Source: DATJFH01 sp035495815
GTDB lineage: Bacteria > Acidobacteriota > Terriglobia > Bryobacterales > Bryobacteraceae
DNA length: 64,000 nucleotides
NCBI GenBank assembly: GCA_035495815.1
Contig: DATJFH010000114.1
Coordinates: forward strand, 1-64,000
Reading direction: 5' to 3'
Shown: piece after piece, positions 7,569 through 15,286 of the stretch
How the letters are laid out: each line of letters starts with the position of its first letter
Numbering within the stretch: the stretch's first letter is position 1
Notes under the pieces: generated by a model
The model's input: the letters and a program-made list of their open reading frames with translations, nothing else
Told to the model about the DNA's origin: nothing
Database searches by the model: none
Program-made: the position numbers and the translations under genes

Positions 7569-8546
7569 ATGGCGGCCGTGATCGAACCGGCTTCGAAGCT
7601 TCCGTCGGCGGAGCTGGTGGAATTACGCGACCTGCGTTCTCACGATCTCGGGGACCTGCTCGAAGAGGAAATCGAAACCTGGCGGCGCGAACTGGAGTGG
7701 GATTTTCGCGCTTCCGCCGAGCTGGTCGAACGCTTCGTCGACCAGCGCGCTCTGAGTGGATTCGCATTGATCGATCGCGGGCGGGTGTTCGGTTACTCCT
7801 ATTTCGTGCATGACGAGCATAAAGGGCTCATCGGCGATCTTTATGTGCGCCGGGCGCTCCGCAATCCCGAGCATGAGCACAGGCTGCTGACCGCTTCGGT
7901 GACCTCGCTGATGGGGACCCAGTTCGTGACGCGCATTGAAACGCAGCTGATGATGCTCAGCCCCGGTCACACGAGCCTTCCGGGGTCGCGGTTCGCGGAT
8001 ACCTACGAACGCAACTTCATGCGGATCGATCTGGCGCGCACCGTGCTTTCCCCGCTGGACGCGCCGGGCTCCCGCATTCATTTCGCCCCGTGGGAAGACT
8101 GGCATCAGGACGCCGCCGCCCACCTGATTCCGGAATCCTACCGCGGCCACATCGACAGCCGGATCAACGATCAATACGACACGGTCAGCGGCGCGCGCCG
8201 GTTCCTGTACAACATCGTGCAGTATCCCGGCTGCGGCAGCTTTTTCAAGCCCGCCTCGTACGTGGCCCTGGATCGCCTGACCGGCAATCTGTGCGGCCTC
8301 TCGCTGTGCAGTCTGGTGGCGCCGTCGGCCGGGCACATTACGCAGATCTGCGTGGCTCCGCAGCAGCGCGGCACGGGCATCGGCTACGAGCTGCTGCGGC
8401 TGTCTCTGGCGGGCCTCCGAAAAGCCGCCTGCCGCAGCGCCACGCTCACGGTGACTGCCGCCAATCGGGAAGCAGTCCGGCTTTACGACCAGGTGGGATT
8501 TGAGTTGGTCCGGCGATTTCGAGCCTTCGTCTGGGAAGGCTTTTGA
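7569..8546 (+). CDS. GNAT-family N-acetyltransferase
   Basis: A 325-residue protein. The acetyl-CoA-binding motif A is clear near the C-terminus (ITQICVAPQQRGTGIGYELL, with the Q/R-x-x-G-x-G/A pattern), followed by motif B (TLTVTAANREAVRLYDQVGFELVRRF). The N-terminal 180 residues look like a second, degenerate GNAT fold (GFALIDRGRVFGYSYFVHDEHKGLIGDLYV), so this is probably a double-GNAT protein in which only the second copy keeps the motif. The acceptor substrate is unknown. I chose the ATG at 7569 because a TATAAT lies 6 nt before it; an in-frame TTG/CTG-type start at 7551 would overlap that box. Its stop overlaps the start of the next small gene. Confidence 0.82.
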   Translation: MAAVIEPASKLPSAELVELRDLRSHDLGDLLEEEIETWRRELEWDFRASAELVERFVDQRALSGFALIDRGRVFGYSYFVHDEHKGLIGDLYVRRALRNPEHEHRLLTASVTSLMGTQFVTRIETQLMMLSPGHTSLPGSRFADTYERNFMRIDLARTVLSPLDAPGSRIHFAPWEDWHQDAAAHLIPESYRGHIDSRINDQYDTVSGARRFLYNIVQYPGCGSFFKPASYVALDRLTGNLCGLSLCSLVAPSAGHITQICVAPQQRGTGIGYELLRLSLAGLRKAACRSATLTVTAANREAVRLYDQVGFELVRRFRAFVWEGF

Positions 8547-8683
8547 TGGCCCATGAGCTGTTCTCCAATATCCTCGAAGCCACGCGGGACACCTTCCGCC
8601 ACCTCGCCAACGCCAGTTTCGAGACACTGGCGATGATGGCCGGAGTACTGGCGCTTCTGGGGTATCTGCTCTTCAAGCGTTGA
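8546..8683 (+). CDS. 45-residue single-pass membrane peptide, translationally coupled to the GNAT gene
   Basis: The ATG shares its A with the TGA stop of the GNAT gene (TGATG), a classic termination-reinitiation overlap, and the frame runs 45 codons to TGA at 8681-8683. The peptide has an amphipathic N-terminal half (MAHELFSNILEATRDTFRHL) and one hydrophobic helix (TLAMMAGVLALLGYLLF) ending in KR, as expected for a small inner-membrane protein with the positive end in the cytoplasm. No family is recognised. Its last 11 bases overlap the 3' end of the convergent ATPase gene. The coupling supports it as a real gene, but conservation would need to be shown. Confidence 0.6.
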   Translation: MAHELFSNILEATRDTFRHLANASFETLAMMAGVLALLGYLLFKR

Positions 8684-10925
8684 CCTGTTTTTGCCGCTCC
8701 ATCCGGACGACGGCGGTCTCCGGAGCCGTTTCGGCGAACAGGCGCGCGGTTTCGGGGTGGCAGGTGAAGATCAGAACCTGGTGTTCCCGCGAGAAGCGGA
8801 TGAGCTCACAAGCGACAGCCCGGGCGCGCTCGGGATCGAAGTTGACAAGGACGTCGTCCATGACCAGCGGCAGCGGCGCGGTGCGACGGCCGAACTCCGC
8901 CGCCAGGGCCAGGCGCAGGCAGAGATAGAGCTGCTCTGCGGCCCCCCGGCTCAGCTCCTCCGGACGCTTACGAAGCCCCTGAGGATCGCAAATCACCAGG
9001 CTTTCCCCGTCTTCGTCCTGAAGGATCCGCTGATATGCGCCGGCCGTAATCCTGGCGAAAGCGAGTGAAGCTTCCTCCAGAACGGCGGGCTGGCGGGTGC
9101 GTGTGAATTCCTGAAGGGTGCGGCCGACCAGATCGCGTGCGAGCTTCGCGACCCGCCACTCGCGGCGCGCCGCAGCCAGTTCCGTCCGCAGGCACTCGAG
9201 CTCCGCCTTGATCGAGAGAGCCGCGGTCGACTCGGCAATCCGCCGCATCGCGTCCCCGGCCAGCCGCTGCTCCCCGATCGCCTGATCGCGCAGCGCCTGA
9301 GTTTCGGAGAGACGCGCCCGCAGCCCGGCCGCCTGTCTCCTCCACTCCTCGATTGCGTTCGCGTCCAGCGCACCGCCGCCGGGAGCCATACGCTTCTCCA
9401 GATCGTCGATAACCGCGGCCAGCTCCTGACGTTCGTGGAAAGCGCGCAGCCGTTCCTCGAAACCCGCTTCGTCGGCCGCCCCCGATGCCGCCAGAAACTC
9501 CTGCAGCGAGGCTTCGGCGGCGGAAACTTCCGACCGGGCGGCCGCGAGCTCCGATTCGCTGCCTGCCGAAGCCTCGTCGAGGGCGGCGATTCTGGCGCGG
9601 CTGTCCCGGTCCTTGCGGCAGCGCTCCCGCAGGTCGACAAACTCCGGTATGAGGCGTTCCCCGGCCGCGGCGGACAACGTCCATTCGCGAACCGGCTGCT
9701 CCCAACCGGCCACCTCCTGTTCGAGCCGCGCCAGCCGGGCGGCCCAGCGTTCGACGCCGGTCACGCGGCGGTAGTGCAGGATGCCGGCCGTGAAGAGTCC
9801 GGCGAACAATATGGCCAGTCCGCCGGCGGCCTCGCCATTGGCGGTCAGCCACCCCGCCCCGAACGCCGCACAGGCCATGGGGATCCATGCGAGAAGGTGA
9901 GCGCGGCCTGCACGCTGCGCCCTTTCGGGCCGCAGATCGGCCAAAGTTTTCAGGCGTTCCCGGTGCAGCGCCAGAAGACTGTGAAACTCCTCGACGCGGT
10001 CCGCGAGACCGGCCAGCCGCGCGTCCAGATTCGCCGCCAGAGGCTCCCGGATCCGCTCGCGGGTGGACTGTTCCTGTTCGAGCCGGCGCACGGCGGACCG
10101 GGCCGCGGTCAGCGCCGCCTTCATATTGGCGAGGGTCGCTTCAGGACGCGGCGGAAAACAATCCGCACCCCCGAGAGCGGCCAGCCGTTGCATGGCGCGC
10201 TCGCGGCTTTCCCACCCATCCAGCCAGGCTTCCAGCGTCCGGAGCTCCAGGCGCAGCTCCTGCTCCGCGGCGCCCAACTCGCCGGCCCTGGCGCGCCACT
10301 GCTCCTGCTCCTGTTCCAGTCCGGCGTAGCGTTCGGCCTCTTCCTGCGCCGCTTTCCAACGCCGCTCGGCCTGCGCGATCTGTTCCAGCAGGTCCTTGAT
10401 ACGCGAGGCGCCGCGTGTTCTCAGCAGCGCGGCCGCTTCGTCGTCCAACAGCTCGATCACCCGCCGCGCGGAGACGCCGGCCCCCGCGATGCCCGCTGAG
10501 AAAATACGCTCCCTTACCTGTTCGGCTTTGATCCACTCGAAGGACTCCATCTCCGAAAGGCCGAAAGCGAATACCGAGCAGAACACGTTCTCGTCGGCTC
10601 CGCCCAACAGCTCGCGCAGATCGTCTCCGTTCGACTCCAGCCCGTTGACGCGGAGCCCGTTCCTGCGCACGCGCTCCACGGTGAACTCGCCGGCTCCATT
10701 GCGTAGATATAGCCAGCCGCCGTGGCGCCCCCCCAGCAGGGGCGGATACTGCGGCGCCCGCCCGCGCCGGGGAAAGCCGAACAGGGCGCTGCGCAGAAAC
10801 CCGAGCAGGGTGCTCTTGCCGGCTTCGTTCGGTCCCAGAAAGAGCGTCAGCCCGGCGGAAAGGCCGCGCACTTCCCAATCGCGGAAAATCCCGAAGCCTT
10901 CGATCCGCCAGCCGTCGATCCTCAC
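8673..10925 (-). CDS. SbcC/YhaN-type AAA ATPase with coiled coil
   Basis: A 750-residue ATPase of the Rad50/SbcC-like group. Walker A is GPNEAGKST at residues 31-39. A long coiled-coil rich in Glu/Arg/Ala covers about 170-330 and 395-600, interrupted by a pair of hydrophobic segments (LAWIPMACAAFGAGWLTANG, LAILFAGLFTAGILHYRR), as in Bacillus YhaN, which suggests membrane anchoring. The C-terminal part has the ABC-type signature region (LSRGAAEQLYLCLRLALA) and Walker B (LPLVMDDVLVNFDPERA). The start is a GTG whose GTGA overlaps the stop of the upstream nuclease gene by 4 bp, so the two are translationally coupled and probably form one complex acting on DNA ends. Confidence 0.88.
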   Translation of the reverse strand: MRIDGWRIEGFGIFRDWEVRGLSAGLTLFLGPNEAGKSTLLGFLRSALFGFPRRGRAPQYPPLLGGRHGGWLYLRNGAGEFTVERVRRNGLRVNGLESNGDDLRELLGGADENVFCSVFAFGLSEMESFEWIKAEQVRERIFSAGIAGAGVSARRVIELLDDEAAALLRTRGASRIKDLLEQIAQAERRWKAAQEEAERYAGLEQEQEQWRARAGELGAAEQELRLELRTLEAWLDGWESRERAMQRLAALGGADCFPPRPEATLANMKAALTAARSAVRRLEQEQSTRERIREPLAANLDARLAGLADRVEEFHSLLALHRERLKTLADLRPERAQRAGRAHLLAWIPMACAAFGAGWLTANGEAAGGLAILFAGLFTAGILHYRRVTGVERWAARLARLEQEVAGWEQPVREWTLSAAAGERLIPEFVDLRERCRKDRDSRARIAALDEASAGSESELAAARSEVSAAEASLQEFLAASGAADEAGFEERLRAFHERQELAAVIDDLEKRMAPGGGALDANAIEEWRRQAAGLRARLSETQALRDQAIGEQRLAGDAMRRIAESTAALSIKAELECLRTELAAARREWRVAKLARDLVGRTLQEFTRTRQPAVLEEASLAFARITAGAYQRILQDEDGESLVICDPQGLRKRPEELSRGAAEQLYLCLRLALAAEFGRRTAPLPLVMDDVLVNFDPERARAVACELIRFSREHQVLIFTCHPETARLFAETAPETAVVRMERQKQVNA

Positions 10926-12157
10926 CGCTCCCGCCCGCGTTCCAGTAAATCGAGCGCCCGCTCTTCGGCCTCCGCGAGCAGCGCCTCCGGGTCTTCCTCC
11001 TCATCGCCGAGAAAGCGCGCGAAAGACGGCTCCGCCAGCATGGACTCGAGTTCTTCCGCATTGGCGCGCAGACCGTCGGCCACCCGGGTCAGCTCGGCCG
11101 AGAAGTCGCCCCGCCGGCCGATCGCGACGCGATCCAGCTCGGCCCGCGTCCGGTCGACGATGCGATCCACCCACACGAAAGGCGAAGCCACGCCCAGCTC
11201 GTCGCGCACGTCGCGCAGCAGGTCGGCGGCGGCGCCCGGGCGGCGCAGATCGTCATACAGAGGACCGCGCCCGGAAAGCACGATCGTGAGCACCACGTCC
11301 CGGCTGCCTGGAGTAGCCCGCGCGAGCAGCGTCCTGCGAAGGGCTGGCAGGTCGGGAACGCCGGAAATTTCCACCTGCAGCCGCTCGAACCGGACGCGGT
11401 CGAGGGCCGCAAACCCGACGCGCTGGATCGTACTGCCGGCCGCTTCGACAACCACTGCTCCTTTCGGTCCGGTCTCGCTCGACTTGATCGCCTGCAGGCT
11501 CCCGGAGTAGACGATCCACGGATTGCCTTCCATCAGGCGCAGATGCCGGTGGATGTGGCCGAGCGCCCAGTAATCCATGCCGGCGGCCGCCAGCTCGGCG
11601 ACGGAGCATGGGCTGTAGGCGGGATGGTCCGGCTGCGCGCCCGCATTGCAGTGCAGCACCCCGACGTGCAGCCCGGGCGCGTCGCTTCGCCGGAAACCGA
11701 GAGCCAGGTTGGCGGTCACCTCCCGTGTCGGGTAGCTGATTCCGTACACTTGCGCCAGCGCCTTGCCGCCGCGCGTCACGGTCCGCCTTTCAACGGAGCC
11801 GCCTCCGAATACGGCAAGATTGCCGGGCGCGTGCCGGATGGCCGACCAGCCGTCGAGCGGATCGTGGTTTCCATGGGCCACAAACACGGGAACGCCCTTG
11901 TCGCCGAGCCGCTCGACGCCGCGCACGAAGCGCAGCTGCGCCCGGACCCCCCTGTCGGCGCAATCGTAGGCGTCTCCCGCGATCACCATGAAGGCGGCTT
12001 CCTGCTCGAGCGCCAGCGTTACCAGGGCGTCGAAGGCTTCGAGCGAAGCGTCCCGCAGACGATCGGCGATTTCCGGCGCCACCCGCCCGATGGCGCCGAA
12101 GGGCGTATCCAAATGAAGATCGGCGGCGTGTATGAAGCGGAACTCAGGCCCGGCCAT
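10922..12157 (-). CDS. SbcD/Mre11/YhaO-type DNA exonuclease (metallophosphoesterase)
   Basis: A 411-residue metallophosphoesterase. I place the start at the ATG at 12157 (MAGPEFRFIHAADLHLD), because the 18 residues from an upstream start at 12211 are basic and unlike the family. Metal-binding motifs appear in order: HAADLHLD near residue 10, AGDAYDCAD near 60, HGNHD near 93, then HCNAG and GHIHRH. The domain after residue 270 matches the capping/DNA-binding region of SbcD-like proteins. Together with the overlapping ATPase gene it should form a nuclease that processes DNA ends or repair intermediates. YhaO/YhaN-type pairs are the closest known organisation. Confidence 0.9.
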   Translation of the reverse strand: MAGPEFRFIHAADLHLDTPFGAIGRVAPEIADRLRDASLEAFDALVTLALEQEAAFMVIAGDAYDCADRGVRAQLRFVRGVERLGDKGVPVFVAHGNHDPLDGWSAIRHAPGNLAVFGGGSVERRTVTRGGKALAQVYGISYPTREVTANLALGFRRSDAPGLHVGVLHCNAGAQPDHPAYSPCSVAELAAAGMDYWALGHIHRHLRLMEGNPWIVYSGSLQAIKSSETGPKGAVVVEAAGSTIQRVGFAALDRVRFERLQVEISGVPDLPALRRTLLARATPGSRDVVLTIVLSGRGPLYDDLRRPGAAADLLRDVRDELGVASPFVWVDRIVDRTRAELDRVAIGRRGDFSAELTRVADGLRANAEELESMLAEPSFARFLGDEEEDPEALLAEAEERALDLLERGRER

Positions 12158-12184
12158 GCGTGTTTTGAGAGGATGGCTACGAGC

Positions 12185-12190
12185 TATAAT
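12185..12190 (+). promoter_or_regulatory. -10 box (TATAAT) of the cpaF-like gene
   Basis: A consensus TATAAT about 46 nt before the TTG start at 12237, giving a leader of about 40 nt that contains AGGAG at 12226-12230. This contrasts with the leaderless-type genes elsewhere in the window. Confidence 0.45.
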
Positions 12191-12225
12191 TGTTGTTCGA
12201 AACCAACGCAAAGAGCAACCGCGTC

Positions 12226-12239
12226 AGGAGACCTTCTTG
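12226..12239 (+). promoter_or_regulatory. Shine-Dalgarno AGGAG deciding a TTG start
   Basis: AGGAG at 12226-12230 lies 6 nt before the TTG at 12237. No comparable site precedes the in-frame ATG at 12300 or the ATG at 12132. This supports a TTG start and a 446-residue protein. Confidence 0.55.
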
Positions 12240-13577
12240 GGTAGCAATTACCGCCCTCACTCGAACCGCAATTCACCCGGTGGCGCGCCGCCGAGGTCGA
12301 TGGACCGCAACTTCGAGCTGAAATCGCAGATTCACCGCAAGCTCATCGGCGTCTTGAACCTGGAGCGCGTGGCCTCCGTCCCCAAGGATCGCGTGCGCAT
12401 GGAGATCGGCCGGGTGGTGGAGCGGCTGCTCGAGGAAGAGCGCGTCCCCATGACCACGGCCGAGCAGACCAAGATCGTCGAGGAGGTGCTCGACGAGGTG
12501 CTGGGGCTGGGTCCGCTCGAGCCGCTGCTCAAGGAGCCGTCCATCTCCGACATCCTGGTCAACCGGCACGACAAAGTGTTCATCGAGCGCGGCGGCAAGC
12601 TGTCGGAGACCACCGTGCGGTTCAAGGACGACGCCCACCTGCTGCACATCATCGAAAAAATTGTCTCGCAAGTGGGACGGCGCATCGACGAGGCGCAGCC
12701 TATCGTCGACGCGCGCCTGGCGGACGGTTCGCGTGTCAACGCCATCATTCCTCCGCTGGCTCTCGACGGGCCCTGCCTGAGCATCCGCCGTTTCGGCAGG
12801 CATGTCATCACGCAGGAGGAGATGCTCAACTACAAGACGGTGACCTCCGGCATGCTGAAATTCCTGGCTGCCTGCGTGCAGGCCAAGACCACCATTCTCA
12901 TCTCCGGCGGAACCGGCTCCGGAAAAACCACTACGCTCAACGCGCTCTCCCGGTTCATTCCGGAGGAAGAGCGCATCGTCACCATCGAGGACACGGCCGA
13001 GTTACAGCTGCAGCAGCGGCACGTGGTTAAGTTCGAAACCCGTCCGCCGAACCTGAACAAGGAAGGCGGAATCAACCAGCGGCAACTGCTCCGCACGGCG
13101 CTACGCATGCGGCCGGACCGCATCATCGTGGGTGAGTGCCGCGGCGCCGAGGCGCTGGACATGCTGCAGGCCATGAACACCGGCGTCGAGGGTTCCATGA
13201 GCACGGTGCACGCCAACACTCCGAAGGACGCCTTCTCGCGCCTCGAGACCCTGGTCCTGATGGCCGACCTGGAGATTCCGTCACGGGTGATTTTGCAGCA
13301 GCTCGCGTCGGCGATCAAGCTGGTGGTGCAGGTGACGCGCCTGCAGGACGGTACCCGAAAGATCGTCAGCATCGCCGAAGTTTTGGGAGTGAAGGACGAC
13401 CGGGTGGATCTGCAGGACCTGTTCATCTTCGACCGCACCGGCGTGACCGACGCCGGCAAGGTGCAGGGCCGCTTCCGCAGCACGGGCGTCACCCCCAGGA
13501 TTCTGGAACGGTTGCGGATCGCGGGGATCCAGCTTTCGCCCAAGGTTTTTGAAGAAACGCTCGACGTGAATCTGTGA
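12237..13577 (+). CDS. cpaF: CpaF/TadA-type secretion ATPase
   Basis: A 446-residue hexameric ATPase of the CpaF/TadA branch of type II/IV secretion ATPases, which power Flp (Tad) pilus assembly. Landmarks: helical N-terminal domain with LGLGPLEPLLKEPSISDILVN, Walker A GGTGSGKTT at about 224-232, an Asp box (TIEDTAELQL), Walker B-type RPDRIIVGECRGAEALDMLQAMNTG, and a His box (GSMSTVHANTPKDAFSRLE). The TTG start at 12237 is chosen from the Shine-Dalgarno; ATG at 12300 would give 425 residues. Normally tadB and tadC follow directly. Here the next gene is on the opposite strand and no other pilus gene is in the window, so this copy is isolated. Confidence 0.9.
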   Translation: MGSNYRPHSNRNSPGGAPPRSMDRNFELKSQIHRKLIGVLNLERVASVPKDRVRMEIGRVVERLLEEERVPMTTAEQTKIVEEVLDEVLGLGPLEPLLKEPSISDILVNRHDKVFIERGGKLSETTVRFKDDAHLLHIIEKIVSQVGRRIDEAQPIVDARLADGSRVNAIIPPLALDGPCLSIRRFGRHVITQEEMLNYKTVTSGMLKFLAACVQAKTTILISGGTGSGKTTTLNALSRFIPEEERIVTIEDTAELQLQQRHVVKFETRPPNLNKEGGINQRQLLRTALRMRPDRIIVGECRGAEALDMLQAMNTGVEGSMSTVHANTPKDAFSRLETLVLMADLEIPSRVILQQLASAIKLVVQVTRLQDGTRKIVSIAEVLGVKDDRVDLQDLFIFDRTGVTDAGKVQGRFRSTGVTPRILERLRIAGIQLSPKVFEETLDVNL

Positions 13578-13602
13578 GCGCCCGCCTGGGCTTTCTCCTT
13601 AC

Positions 13603-15273
13603 TCAGCGGCCCGGCGGCGACAGCTCGTCCGCCGTTACGGGGTTCGGATCTATGTCGGTGGGCAGGTCCTTCAGCTTTTCGATGGCGCGCTCCAGCTCCG
13701 GCGTTACTTTGCCCAGGCGGTCCAGCAGGGCTTTCGCGCCGGCGTAATCGCCTTTTGCTTCCACTGTCAGCAGCTCATGGTCGAGGTCCCGCACGGCGGG
13801 CTTGATCTTCGTGAAATCGACGGCGAAGGTTCCGTCGGGAGTGGCCACGAACGCCTTCTTCTCGCGCAGGTAGTTGAACTGCAGCGCCATGCCTTTGCCG
13901 TGCGCCTCGTGCAGCCCGAAGCGCAGGGTGCGGAAAGCGGACGCGAGAAAGCTGGTGTAGAGTTTCCGCTCGGCGTCCGCGCCGCCCGGCAGCAGCTTGC
14001 GGTCCAGCATGTGCTGCACCATGAAGAGGCCCGATACGTCCGCTTTCGCTTCCTCGATGGCGCCGTACAGCTCCTTGATCTCCTGGCGGGGCGTGGTGGC
14101 GCGGCCGTTGACGTTGATGTTGTGCGGGCCGATCCCGTGCGTCATCTCGTGGGCCAGAATGTGCGTGAAAAACGAGTCGAAGCTGAGATCGCTCTGCGCC
14201 GCCGCCGGCAGCACGCGCTTCGCAATGGGGACCAGCGTGGAGCGGAATTTCGCTTCCTGTACGTTCCGCAGCATGACGCGCTTGCTGCCCTTCTTTTCGA
14301 TCACCCGCTCATCGTTCGGCAGATTGTAGGCGGCGGTCTTGACGCCATGCGCGCCGTCGCCGGTGGCGATGATCTGGTTCACCACCCGGATCGGCGAACT
14401 GGCCCCGATCTTCGGGTTGCGGTATTTGGGATCGAGCGGAAGATGATCCTCGATCTCCTGCATGTGGCCGGCGAAAAACTGCAGCTTGGCCGTCTCGGCG
14501 TCGTCGCGGACGTTGATATAGGCTTCGTAGGACGCCTTGTAGCCGAACAGCTCGTCATTGTAAGTCTCGTAAGGGCCGATGGTGATGTCCAGCGGCGCGT
14601 CGAGATCCATCCAGTCGATGTCGCTGGCGTAATAGTCATTGGAGAGAAAGGCGGCCGCCCGCGAAGCCAGGAATTTTTTCAGCGACGCATTGGGCGTCAG
14701 CGCGGCCGCCTCGCGGAGCAGTTTCGCCAGCTTCTGAAGATCGCCGGCATACTCCTTACTGAACGGGACCGCGTGAAGCTTGCCGTTCTCCCGGCGGATC
14801 ACCGTGAAGAATCCCTCGGCTTCCTGCTTCTGTGGGGCGGCCAAGGTCTTGGACCAGGCTTCGAATTCCTGCCTGGTCATGCCTTCCGGATAGAAATTCG
14901 CGCCCAGGGGCTTGCGCGCGGGAGCGTCCGGGAGAAAGGCCTGCAACCCGTCGAGAGCCGACCACGGTCCTTTGTTGATCCAGAAGTAGCGCAAGCGCGC
15001 CTTGCCGAGAGTTGTCGCATCCTGCTTCAGCTTCGCGTGGAGAGCGTGATTTCCGCTCCAGTATTGGGTGAGGAACAGATGGTCGATCAGACGCGCGGCC
15101 TCGATCAGCTTCACCAGGGCCCGCTTGTCGGACGGGTCCAGTTTCGAGGTGTCCACGCGCAGATCGACAGGGGCGAAGCGCGCAATCATGCGCTGCAGTT
15201 CCGCCAGGTCGGGAGTCTTGGCAATTAAGGGTGTCATTAGAAGTATTGGAACCAGCGCCCCGAGCATTCTCAT
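13603..15273 (-). CDS. Exported M49-like (dipeptidyl-peptidase III family) zinc peptidase
   Basis: A 556-residue protein starting at the ATG at 15273 (MRMLGALVPILLMTPLIA, a signal peptide); a longer frame from 15384 adds 37 unlikely residues. The metal site is HEMTH at about 375-379 with a downstream EEAKAD at about 407-412 giving the third ligand. The upstream block GPYETYNDELFGYKASYEAYI (around residues 233-253) is characteristic of the M49 family and its bacterial relatives. Classic DPP III has HEXXGH with one extra residue; here the spacing is the plain HEXXH, as in bacterial M49-like proteins. Probable role: periplasmic peptide degradation. It is convergent with cpaF and lies 14 bp downstream of the propeller pseudogene on the same strand. 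Confidence 0.8.
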   Translation of the reverse strand: MRMLGALVPILLMTPLIAKTPDLAELQRMIARFAPVDLRVDTSKLDPSDKRALVKLIEAARLIDHLFLTQYWSGNHALHAKLKQDATTLGKARLRYFWINKGPWSALDGLQAFLPDAPARKPLGANFYPEGMTRQEFEAWSKTLAAPQKQEAEGFFTVIRRENGKLHAVPFSKEYAGDLQKLAKLLREAAALTPNASLKKFLASRAAAFLSNDYYASDIDWMDLDAPLDITIGPYETYNDELFGYKASYEAYINVRDDAETAKLQFFAGHMQEIEDHLPLDPKYRNPKIGASSPIRVVNQIIATGDGAHGVKTAAYNLPNDERVIEKKGSKRVMLRNVQEAKFRSTLVPIAKRVLPAAAQSDLSFDSFFTHILAHEMTHGIGPHNINVNGRATTPRQEIKELYGAIEEAKADVSGLFMVQHMLDRKLLPGGADAERKLYTSFLASAFRTLRFGLHEAHGKGMALQFNYLREKKAFVATPDGTFAVDFTKIKPAVRDLDHELLTVEAKGDYAGAKALLDRLGKVTPELERAIEKLKDLPTDIDPNPVTADELSPPGR

Positions 15274-15286
15274 TGCTACCAGTAAA

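Noticed and set aside
13578..13602. Small GCCC/GGGC hairpin after cpaF as a terminator
   Set aside because: The stem is only four pairs and the T content after it is low (TTTCTCCTT), so it does not meet the usual criteria.
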